DNA of 64,000 nucleotides from Aphrocallistes beatrix (taxonomy: Eukaryota > Porifera > Hexactinellida > Sceptrulophora > Aphrocallistidae). Under the pieces are notes generated by a model. It searched no databases, was not told where the DNA came from, and saw nothing but the letters and a program-made list of their open reading frames with translations. The translations under genes were made by a program, and so were the position numbers. Of this stretch, positions 13,401 through 25,400 are shown in pieces (the stretch's first letter is position 1; the number at the start of each line of letters is the position of its first letter). Location of the stretch: NCBI GenBank assembly GCA_963281255.1, contig OY725492.1:3897104-3961103 (forward strand), read 5' to 3'.

Positions 13401-16400
13401 TCTTCCACATTCCTGGGAGAACCTTTCCGGTGGAAGTGATGCATCATAAAGATAATGTTGAGGACTTCGTAGAAGCGGCAATTCGGCAGGTAACTGAGTG
13501 GTACATGGTTATTTAGTTGGTTAGCTAATTGTCACCTTAACCCTCTCTCCGCCGTGATAGATCATTACAATCCACCTCTCCGAACCAGCCGGAGACATCC
13601 TGGTGTTCATGCCCGGACAAGAAGAGATAGAAGTGACGTGTGACGTGGTGACTGAGCGTCTAGAGCAGCTAGACGAGTGTCCCCCCTTAGCAGTGCTCCC
13701 CATCTTCTCCCAGCTCCCCTCAGACCTGCAGGCCAAGATATTCCAGCGAGCGCCTCCAGGCGTGCGCAAGTGCGTGGTAGCTACAAACATCGCCGAGACT
13801 AGCCTCACAGTGGACGGGATAATGTACGTGGTGGACAGTGGATACTGTAAAATGAAGGTGTACAACCCTAAGATCGGAATGGACGCCCTGCAGCTCTTCC
13901 CAGTCAGTCAGGCCAATGCCAGACAGAGGTCGGGACGGGCGGGGAGGACAGGACCTGGCCAGTGCTTCAGACTCTACACTGAGAACGCTTTCAGGTGATT
14001 GGTTATACCGCTTCCTACCTTTTTAAGTACTGAATTAATTCTAGTCGAAATAGCCTTGTTTTCGATACAATACATCGACATGACATGAGGAAATATGCTA
14101 ACTAGCTTTCAGCTGTTGACTTGGGTTTTCAGGGGTCTAGATTCCGAATATCGTATTTCGAAATTGTATAATAAACAAGCGCGCTTCGCTTGCTTGCGCT
14201 GTGCGGCTTTCGGACAGTAAGTGTCCGCAGAGTCGCCATGCGGGCGCCTGGAGTTACTCAATATAACCTTTTTGGGATTTGTTTTCCTTTATATAAATAT
14301 TGCAAACAAACGAATAATTTCTCATATGGATCTGAAAATATAATATTCAAAATTTACAGCATTAAAACCCCCATGCCAACCGTTGGAAGCTAGTTAGTCT
14401 CTAGTCTATTTTTGTAATTTGTTTGCTTTATTTATCTAATGTAAACAAAAGAAAACAAATTAATTATCAAATTTACTCGAAATTATGATATTCGAAATCT
14501 ACACCCTTGAAAACCTCATGCCAACCGTTGAAAGCGAGTTTCTTGCATTTTTTGAGATTTGTTTACTTTATGTATCTATTGTAAACAAAAGTATACAAAT
14601 TGATCATCAAATTTACTCAAAAATATGATATTCGAAATCTACACCTCTTAAAACCCCATGTCAACCGTTAAAAGTCTAGACTTTAAACACATTTATGTTT
14701 AAACATGTTTAAACATGTTTAAACACGTTTAAACATGTTTAAACACGTTTAAACATGTTTAAACACGTTTATGTTTAAACGTGTTTAAACATGTTTAAAC
14801 ACGTTTAAACACGTTTAAACACGTTTAAACATGTTTAAACACGTTTATGTTTAAACATGTTTAAACATGTTTAAACACGTTTATGTTTAAACATGTTTAA
14901 ACACGTTTAAACACGTTTATGTTTAAACATGTTTAAACACGTTTAAACATGTTTAAACACGTATGGTCGACCGACATTTTTTATGATAAATTCTCTTGTA
15001 AAACTAGATCTCACTCAAATTTTTTTTCGATCCAACCCCAACGGACAAAATGCGGCATCTTTGAATGGTCAGACAGGGTGTGAACTCAGAATCCATGAAT
15101 GCAACCCTATAATTTTATAAACTGACAACCGCGCTTCGCTTGCTTGCGCTGCGCGGCTTGCAGACACTGCGTGTCCGCAGATTTACCCAGTGGCCACAGT
15201 GGCTTAAAATGGCAGTTGGTAAGGAATAGGCATATGTGTGTACAATAGCCACCAAAAAAAGTATTATTTACATATGGGTTATCGATAGCTAGAAATCGTT
15301 TGGCGATGCCAAAATTATTGTATGGCATCTATTCTCACGTTATGACGTAATCATGACGTTGCCTAATTTTTATTATTAACCGAAATCACATCAATATGGG
15401 TCGCTTTCAGAAATTAATCTAACAAAAATGATAAATTTGCTTCAAAGCTAATCTTTCTTGATAAATGTTCACGATACTTTCGGATAAGCTTGTTAAATGC
15501 TTGGATCCTTCTTCGGATATAAAGTCGACTCCGCTTAATAGGGTCATATCGGTCAGAGGACATTTTGACCCGATTAAGCGGAGAACCCTATTAACCGGAA
15601 ATATTTTGTATTAGCTTCTATGTGTGATAGCTATTCCGGTCCTGCCAAAAGTGGCCCGATTAAGCGGTTGACCCGATTAAACAGTGACCCTATTAAGTGG
15701 AGTCGACTGTATTTTTAAGTCCAAAACCAGAATTAGAATCTCTGATAAGTTCAATAAGTTCAATCAATAAGTTCAATCGATAAGTTCAATCAAGTTAAAT
15801 CTCCGATAAGCTCAACCTGATAAGTTCAAGTAAATTGCTGCTTGGATACTGAATTCGTGTGACTTATATTTTGACCAAATCAAGTCTGGTCTTGGGGATC
15901 TCGCGATTATCTACCATTATGGGAAAATCTCAAATTTGTGTCTAGAATATACGAATATGATGTTCCATATTACATTATATCAGCTATATATTCGATATTG
16001 GAAAATAGAAGAATCATAATTTGCGGTCCAAAGATAGCATTGAATTGCATAGTTACCAAAATGGATTAAAGAATTTCCATAGCAACCAAATAATCTCATT
16101 GGAATTTATTCGAAATTTTCATTTTCCGCACTGAACCGGATACTGTAAGTTTGCACACTCGTTTAAAATACAATAATTGATTGCCCAATTTAGTATTCTC
16201 ATTGCATTTGTCTGCATAAATATTATTTCAGCTTGTTTGAATTTTTATTTTTATTTTAATTTAATATATCTAATTCGTTGTTTTAAAATCCAAATATCTT
16301 CAAAAGGATCAAAGATAAACAGAAATAGACAAGAAATTCAGATTCAGGATACTAAAATTATCTATAGTAGAGTTACAGCACACTGAGACTATAATTGTAA

Positions 16401-19400
16401 AGTTATAATGACACGTGTTGGATTAGTTGCAACATTTCAAAATCACCAAACTGCAATTGGGAACAAAAATTCTTGAGATATTGAATGCACTTTTCGTATA
16501 TTTATAGGCTTTAGGTAGATTAAATACTATAAGTTTGGGACAAACTAACGACCAATTATGATATCCAAACATTAAAAAACATAAACAAAGACATCAAAAA
16601 TTTCTCTATTCCCTGCTACCAAGCCACTGTGGTGGGTGCTTGGAGATATTAGAGAAACAATACGTCGCTTTCTTACTAAGTACGCTGGATTGTCATTTGT
16701 CTACGGTTACATTTATGAAATCAGAACTGTAAGAAATTTTACTTTGTATTAAGTCAACTAATCCTGAATGTAAGCTCAATTTGAATGCACAAAATTAACA
16801 TTGCTAAAGATTATTATACTTAAATAATCAATTCCAGTCCATGTCGTTAAAAGTTATTTTATGATCGAATTGATTGATCGTAGCATATAACACACTTCAA
16901 TTGTTGTTAATAATCAAATTATAGACTCAAAATAGCATTATTCAATCATTTATATGAAATAGAATCGTGTGAATGGCATTATAAAAGGCTGATAATTGAT
17001 TGGTCAGCACATTTTGTCACCTATCTCGGCGAGGTGTGAACATTTCGCTTAGATCTTCGAACATAATTCTAGATTTATCATTTGACACCTACATGCCAAT
17101 TTTCGTATCTCTACGACTTGCCAATTCTTCAATCAATTCGGACAAACAAACAAACTAACAAACAAAAAAATAAATAAATCCTAGAGTTTTAATATACGTA
17201 TAAGATATTTTGTTTTTGTTTAAACGTAGTTTAATAGAATGAAATAAGAAGACCTACTATGTCATAATACAAATTCTAAAGGATTCAAGTGTTACATAAC
17301 AAGTTTCTTTTTTATTTCGTTTGGTTTTGTCAGCTGTAACTCTCGCTTTGGAAACCACTGCTTGGATATTTCAGCAGTGAACTCAGGACCCATGCCACAA
17401 CACCCTCCCACGACATTGCACCCCTTCTCTACCCAACTCTTCACGATCTCTGCGTAATCCTTCGCAACCAAGGGACGTGAATGCCATTCTCCATATGGTT
17501 TTTGCGCATCGAAATCTTCCCATTCTTTTTCAACAGTTTCTTTGTCTGATTTCGGTTTAGAGTTATTTGCATATGCACCTATGTACTTGATGTTCTTTCG
17601 TCCTTTCACACTCTCCATCACTACATCTAATCCTCGGCTGATCGTGTCGTGGTTGCAGCAGTTGAGAGTCACACCTTTGATTGAGGGGAACTTGTCCAGA
17701 ATTACTGGCAGTACTTCCTGTAGAGGCTCGTGGCTGTGCAGCCGACACAGTTCGTTGTCCTGCAGGTTGAACGAAATCCATACCGGTTTTTCTGCTACTT
17801 TCATGACTCCGGTTAGAGAGGCAATGGCCTCATCCAGACTGGACATAGTTTCACAGATGTAGAAGTGAGTGTAGGGGTCTAATCGCTTGGCGATCTTCTC
17901 ATAAAGGAGACTCGCGTCTTCCATTTTCTCGATCTTTTCCCCCAGGTAGCTATAGTTGAGAGGAGGAATGCAGCCTGCAACCAGGATAGGACGCTCGATT
18001 CCCATGCCCCGCGCACTGTCCGCAGCTTCTCTCGCTAGTTTCCCAGCCGTCTCTACCAGCTCCTCCAGCCTATCAATCATTCCCATGTTATTCAGATATC
18101 TCGGTGCCGTTGAGTAGTTACTTGTGATGATGACGTCAGAGCCGGCTAGAATGAATCGCTTGTGGAGGTCTAACACGTAGCTTGGTTGGTGGACGAGAAA
18201 TGCAGTGCTCCATAGTTTCAGGATATCAGGAACCTGGGGGTATTCCTCTATCAGAGTTGTCCCCATTCCGCCATCGAGTATCAGGCGAAGGTCAGTTAGA
18301 GAGGAAGCCATCTACGCGATCTAGCAGAAATCAGTAATTAGGATAACATCGAGGCATTTAAACTTCGAAACAGGTTCAGAGATGGGCTAGCCAGAAATTT
18401 TTCAGAGCTATTTATATATAGCACTCGAGGGAATTAATATTATTTGTTGACAATAATGAAAGGTATAGTTGAATTAGACAAACTGGCCAAAAAACTCTGT
18501 GCTGAGCATAAATAATTATTAATTATGGTTTTACAAAAGTAAGTAAGAGAAAATTCCAAAAATATCAGGCTTTATTTTGCATTTCAGAAAATACTCAAGT
18601 TGTTACAAAATATACTCTTGCTTTTGTATAATATTTCAAATATAAAAGTTTTTTAACTAGCATTATGATCGTATTTGATTATGACGGAAAATTAACATTA
18701 TGATCGTAATTTTTTATGACAGGAAATTAGCATTATGATCGTATTTTTTTATTTGTTTACTTTTGTTTCCTATAGGTACATAAACTAAACAAATTTTTAA
18801 GCTATGCTAGAGACTAGTTTTCGACCTTGGTTTTTCTTTTTACAATAAATTTAATAAAATAAGCAAATTTGAAATGGATTCAATATTTGACACCCGTAGA
18901 GACTTCTAAATTTGTTGAAATTCCAAGGCGCTCGCATGGCGACTCTGCGACACCAAGTGTTCGCTGTACAAGTTACGACATGAGACTTTTGACGAGCATA
19001 GCAAGAGAATCTAGCAGGCAACCACTGCGATTATGTCAATAATTAATACATTTCCATAGCAAACAAAAATATTATATCAAATTCTAGTACATAAGTGTAA
19101 AATCATTCCCGACAGCAAAAAATAACATTATACTCCTACGTATTCTAATAATTATTTTGATTATATTATACAAGCACGGAAGTACAACATCATACTCTTT
19201 CTCTTCTCTCGAATTATTCAGGAAATTCCAGAGAATCTATTTGCGTGCTTTAGAGCGAGATTCAAAGATGCTAGGTCTCGATTTCCTCACAACCTTAGAT
19301 CTGCTGCCGAACTTGTTGATGTACTTTTCCCTCTTGTTGTGGTTCTGAATGCTTTGTGGAATGTCTGGTACTATATACGCCACGATTGCAACGATTAGAA

Positions 19401-22400
19401 ACACGAAATGCTAGAGAAAATAATTTATTTTTCAAATGATTACTCTTTTTATGTCTTCAAGTGACAAACTGGCTGCATTCCTTATGAGGTAAACTATTTA
19501 AGCTTATTATTGTTACAAATTTTGCAAAAGAAACCACTCTGTTTCAATGTTCTAAAAATCTTACCTCGAAAATTATAGCGAACATCAGTTGGAACAAATT
19601 ACTTTTGAAGTAGAATTCTCTCTGATCTTGATTCATGTTTTCACTCAATTCATAGCCCGAATCAAATCTAGAAGAACATTCAGTTGAATATACTGCAGAC
19701 GTAATCATTGCAGTCTTGTTTTAAAAGGGAACGGGGTGTAGTACCAACCTGCAAACGGCTGATTCTCGGACAAAATTTACTTCACACCCACTGAAAAATT
19801 CTCCTCCGTACTGCGGATTGCTAGGATCTTCCTCATTTCCTTCATCTCTGTAGTACAGAGTTGTGTTTGGCAGAGTGTTGTTAGCGTTTATGAACTCTGC
19901 TATCACGCTACTGCAGCAACTGGAAGATGTTGTATTCTGAGTTGGGAAGAACTTATGATTTGATCTGGAATTCTCATTCAGGCAACAAGTTCTGCTACCT
20001 AAAGTTAGTTAATCACAAGTACATCCATGTTACATAAGCGTAAGGCCTCTTCACAACTCCAAACTAAACGTTCTTGAAATAATTATATGTTTGGAATCGA
20101 ACAGTACTAGTATGAACTGCAAATTACTGCAAATTATAATTTTAAAAATAAAAGCATATTTACATACCATTGGTAAGTATGCAGTCATTCGTTTTCCCCG
20201 GAACCGTGTTGCTCATGTTGAGGAATTGGCAACAGTTTCCTGCAGTTAGGTTGTTATTCGGGTTAACGAATATCGTGCTATCACATGTAGAATTGACTTC
20301 CACACAGTAATATGTCACAGGAATGAGAATATGTTGGTCGAAATCCAATAGACTGCCATTAACCAATATTCTAGAAAAAATTTAAATACAAGTATCTTCA
20401 TACTATAAATTTTAAGTCTGGAAAGTTTTAATTAATTGTTATATAGTACAAGCGCGCTTCGCTTGCTTGCGCTGCGCGGCTGGCAGACACTTCGTGTCCG
20501 CCGGAGGCTCCCTTCGGTCGCCTGGAGGTGACATTGGTTAATTATAAGGGAGATATCATCTCTAAATTTGTCCATCTTAGTTTTAAAATCGATATCACTT
20601 GAAAAATCACCAAATTTGTCAATTTTAAAATTTTTGATGCGTAATGATGACGTCATAACAGAGTGATGAGTCATCATTTTTTGATGAAAGTCACATCATA
20701 TGTGAGGTATGTTAGTATACAGATTCTATTAAAATTTCAGCCTTCTATCTCCTATAATGGCTGAGTTATGCTCGAATAACTGTGTTGCTTAACTTTTAAA
20801 AAATGTGACAATGACGTCATAATTCCATGATGAGTCGACATTTTGCTCTGAACTCAAAACTTACTGGAGCCATAGCCAAAAGACTCCCACATGCCAAAAA
20901 TCAGCCTTCTCCGCCTGGCAGTTTCTTCAATCAATTCGTTACATATATATATATATATATATATACAATAATCGAGTTTTAATAGTAAGGATGTGTGCAT
21001 TTATCCACTGTGTCTCTTCTGAAATACTTGGCTAGCATACAATAAATTTCGAATTGTGTACTATTAAAGCCTTAGATTACTTATGTTAATATGCTACCTG
21101 TGAGATCTGGACCTGTAGTCTGGGAATCTATCAGTATTAACGAAACTCCGGATGGGAATGGTTGCCAGGGTGGTGTTGAGGTAATCCGTTCTTCCTGGAA
21201 ACGTAGCTTTGTATATCCAGAGGTTGACAGTGCTCCCCAAAAAAGATATGAGGAGTGCCTAACACGACGGAGATCATTTCAACACAATCTATAATCTTGG
21301 CAATTAGTTTAACTGACATTTGAGATGACTGAGAACTTTGCGATTACATCTAAGAGGGTGTACCAGGGCCCGATGTCCTGAACTCTCTCAGGGACTATGC
21401 GCCTTGAGAGACGGAGATACTTGACTGCATCTAATCGTATCTCGAAGTAGTTGTTGATTAGCGCGAGAAGTGGCGCAAGTGGGAAAGCAGCAGCGAATAT
21501 GGTCACGAATCCGAATTGAATCACTAAAAATATGTTTACAATCACGGCTAACTACGTACGAAGTATATAAATGCTTTATCGGCCTCTGTACATATCATTT
21601 TAATCGTAGTTCTACTAATTACAAGTATTTGTCTCACAATATGTGCCACCTTACAAAAAGTGGAGAACCATGACCTGCGGAAGTCGACCCCTGGTGGCCT
21701 CAGGTGGTAGAGTAACACATTTAAAATACGCTCCAAAGTTCAGATGGTAATAATTTCACAAAGGATGATGTGGCCTGGACAATAATAGAAGGGTATATTG
21801 ACTTCACGTGGAGTAGCGCAGTAGTGACTGTATCGTATGAAATACCTAGTTCCAAGTACTCTTCAAATAGTCCAAACTCCCCCTCAGGCACCAGCTTCTG
21901 ATCTCTCTGCCAGGAAGTTTGGGACTCGTCATACTCATCTTTTTTCATCTTTCTGAAGAGAGAGATGCACCTCTTAATTCCAACCTTGAGGAGTGGCGTC
22001 ACCAGCTCCTTGACATTGTTCAATGTTTGTTTCATTGCGAAGATTACGATCAATTGGAAAGTCAGTTCCAGCAGACATCCATACTGAGCGCACTAGAGAC
22101 GCACGTTAGATCTAATTCACTAATTTTAAGTATGAATATTAGTACAAATGTTTGAGATATCTCTATCGCACTTCTCTATCGTTTAAGCACTAGATTGACA
22201 TTGAATGGCAATCTACTTACACTTTCTAATCCATCTATTCCTAGGAAAAATTCTGCTCTGCCAGGATATCCCACGAAAGCACGCCCTTTTATAAATGCTA
22301 TGTATATGGGGGAAGCGTAGAAGTTGACAAGTTGGAAGAGCGACATCTTGGTGGTGAATGAGTTGTCGTGCTCGCTCTGTGTCCTGTTCAGCTCCCACTT

Positions 22401-25400
22401 CGTCAAAACAATGGCCAATTGTTTGTAGATCTAAAGATAGGATTTTTTATAAAACCAGAATTTATATCTTCATAGAATATTGCATCACACTTACCGAATT
22501 CATAATAAAGATGAATATTAATTGTAAGACGCCTGCAGTTAGCGAGATGAGGAGAGCAGAGGCAATCCCGATTGCTGCTCTGATGTGCTCTCCCTGTTGG
22601 AAACTGCTGTTAGTCACTAGAGCTATCTCGATTAATGGCGCTATTCCTGCTCTGTAGAAAATGATTCCGATGAGAATGGCTAGCACCACTAGGATGAGTG
22701 TAAGGGTGACAGAGAGACCGGCTAGGAGCTTAACCTTGACTTGTGACGGCTCTTGGAAAAATTCCGATTTCTAAAAAAACTCTTTTATTAAAATGGAGTT
22801 ACGGAATTAATCAGAAAAATTTATGTATGTACGTACAAATTTAACTATATTACTATATGCGTGTATTCCATACCCCTGTGATAGGATTGACTTTCCAAAT
22901 TTTTTTCTGGATTTTCTCGCTTGCATTCTTATATCTGTTTCGCATGGCAATCACGAACTCAGCTCTTGGGTTCTCTTGCAAGGGTTCATAGTCGAGGAGG
23001 TCCCAATCGTACTGTAAGTAGAACTGATACCTCTTCCAGAACTCTAGGAACAGGACTGCCCAGAACGACATGAACGCTGCGTAGAAAACGGTTCCCTCAT
23101 TGTCAAGGAGGTTTGAAATCTAATTAGTTGAGACTGATATAATAGGCTAATTCTAATGAAACGCGGATTCACTCATCACACCTTACCTTTATAAGGAAAC
23201 AGAAGTCTTCTGAAGATTCAAAATCACACCTGAATCTGCATTTAGGACAATACACCAGCGTAGCGTCCGAAGTGTGGCATGCCTCTGCGCTAGCATAGGA
23301 ATGTTGCATAAATATTTTGTTCTAATAACTGATTTATGGTGTACAGCAGCACTCACGCGATTGAGTTAGATCTGATCGTATAGGGTCCTATCAGGAAGAT
23401 CAACAATCCGATGATGGTTGACATATGGAGCCATTTAGTGTAGAAACCTGCAGAAATGTCATGTTTACTACGTGTCTAGATTTTTTGTATCACATTCGAT
23501 CTCAATATCCATTTACTTGCCTAGCCAAGCGAAATAGATCGCGATTTTTTCTCCCAAATAATGTCGTATCTGTGGGATGGGCTGAGTCCTGAAGAAGGCT
23601 CTTGGTTTGAAGGATGCCCAGTATAATTTGAGGAATTGTCTCTCTGTCAGTGGCTTATCCTCATCTTGTTTTTCCTGATTTTCATTTCCCTAGAGATATC
23701 CAGATATTGCTTTTAAATTTCAAATGCTTCAAAGTTACTATCGATACTCACAATCTTTTAAAAAATTATCAAATGAATCACTTCATTTATCAAGTCAACA
23801 AAAAAATTTTACATGGAATGATAATTACTTCGTGCAAGGGATAGGCATCTGTGAACAACTTCTTCTTGAGCAGTTTCCCAATGCCTGATTTCAACCCATA
23901 ACTATCATGTCCGTAGGGAGTTATTTGCAAAATGTGTTCAACAATAGCACTCCTTTGTCCGGTTGAGAAAAACGTCTCCTCATTCTCAATCCCATAGTAC
24001 CTATTGCAACATCGCGTGAGTTAATAGAATTGACCAAAATACCAAAGTATAGACGAACTTACTTGTATCTGGTTTTATCTACGAAGACTTTAGTTCGATA
24101 CTTGCATGGTTTCAGATGAGGTGGTGCAGCGGGGATTAGAAAGGTTAGTCCGAGCTGCTCGATAAACGTCTTGTTCAGACTCTGTTTGAACTGATTGTTC
24201 GCGAAGTCATCAAATTCATCTGGATCCTAACCATCAGTTACAATAAAGAGAGATGTATTTTTCTCTTTTTAACACAAAATTAAATATAAATTATATAAGA
24301 GGAGACTTACGTCGTACGGCATAGCGTAATTGAGTTTCTCAGCATATTGACAGAGAATCTCAAATGGAGCATGGATTTTGATAAAGTTAAGTGTTACTGT
24401 TTCTTTTTTATTTTTGACGTTTTTCCGCATCTTGAATGCTCTCTTGAATTTCTCATCACCAATTCTGATTACCTTGATTGAGTAGACATGAAGTTCGTAT
24501 TAGATGGATGTTCTTAATTAACGTTGAATGACGCAGCTGAGAGCTAAGGCTTACCTCTTGAATTTCTTCTTCCAATTCGAGTCCCTTCTCTTGCAGCTCT
24601 GAGAGGAAGTATTCTCTTCTCATGTCCTTTTGGAAACCCACTACTCCATCCTCGGGATTCTCCCTTTCTACTACTTTCGCTTCAAATATTTCCTTCGATT
24701 CGTTTATTTCGCTCATTGAGATATCTTTACCCAATATCTCTTCGATGTCAATCGTTTCTTGAGTCCAATTTTTTTCTTGTTGATATACCAATATATAGTC
24801 TAAACAGATTCATAAAACCTTAGTTAAGCTTAGTAACTTGGGGACGCTGCATTAAATCGAATTCTTAGGTTGTCGATAGATCGACTTCATTTTAAGATAT
24901 CTTTAAGAACACAAATAAAATATGCATTTTGTTTGAATTAGTGTGAAGCTGAAGTGAAAGTAGCATTTCTTTCTGAAGGAGGTTTCGAGAGGCATTTCAG
25001 ATGAGGAATAGCGATCAAATGATTTGCAATTTTAGGCTTTTTGGCGTGGTCATTGAGTATCAACAATCGACAACCTAAGAATCCGATCTAATGCAGGCGC
25101 CCCTAGTAACTTGTGCATTTCACAAATTATCGATGGAATTGAATGTTAGACTCACCAATCCTTCTTTTCCCATCTCTAAATACTTCTTTGATAGGGGAGG
25201 TGATGATCTTAGAAGATAAAGATTATAAGGGAGGAAATTAAAACACTAATAAATCGAAAATTAAAATACGAAAAAATGAGTGTTCTAAGCGTCAGTGACA
25301 GTATTATATTATTGCTTCCATTTTTAAAAAATTATAGTAGCTGATATTATTTGTACATCTCATACCTCTTCTTTGTCTTCCTCATCACCAAAGCAACTTG

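Larger units (their letters stand above)
13995..17291. repeat. Repeat-rich part of DHX38 intron 5
   Basis: This non-coding stretch is a collection of repeats. A GC-rich Helitron-like 3' end lies at 14176-14250. Two to three tandem units of about 145 bases, each ending near CAACCGTT, run from about 14270 to 14690. A decamer satellite follows at 14693-14964. A second GC-rich Helitron-like end lies at 15126-15180, a pogo-like MITE at 15522-15710, and short ATAAGTTCAAT direct repeats at 15730-15830. The rest is AT-rich without coding potential. Confidence 0.6.

Noticed and set aside
21137-21319. Earlier acceptor for anoctamin exon 16 at ATTATAG near 21292
   Set aside because: It places an in-frame stop four codons later; the acceptor at 21259 keeps a membrane-like frame.
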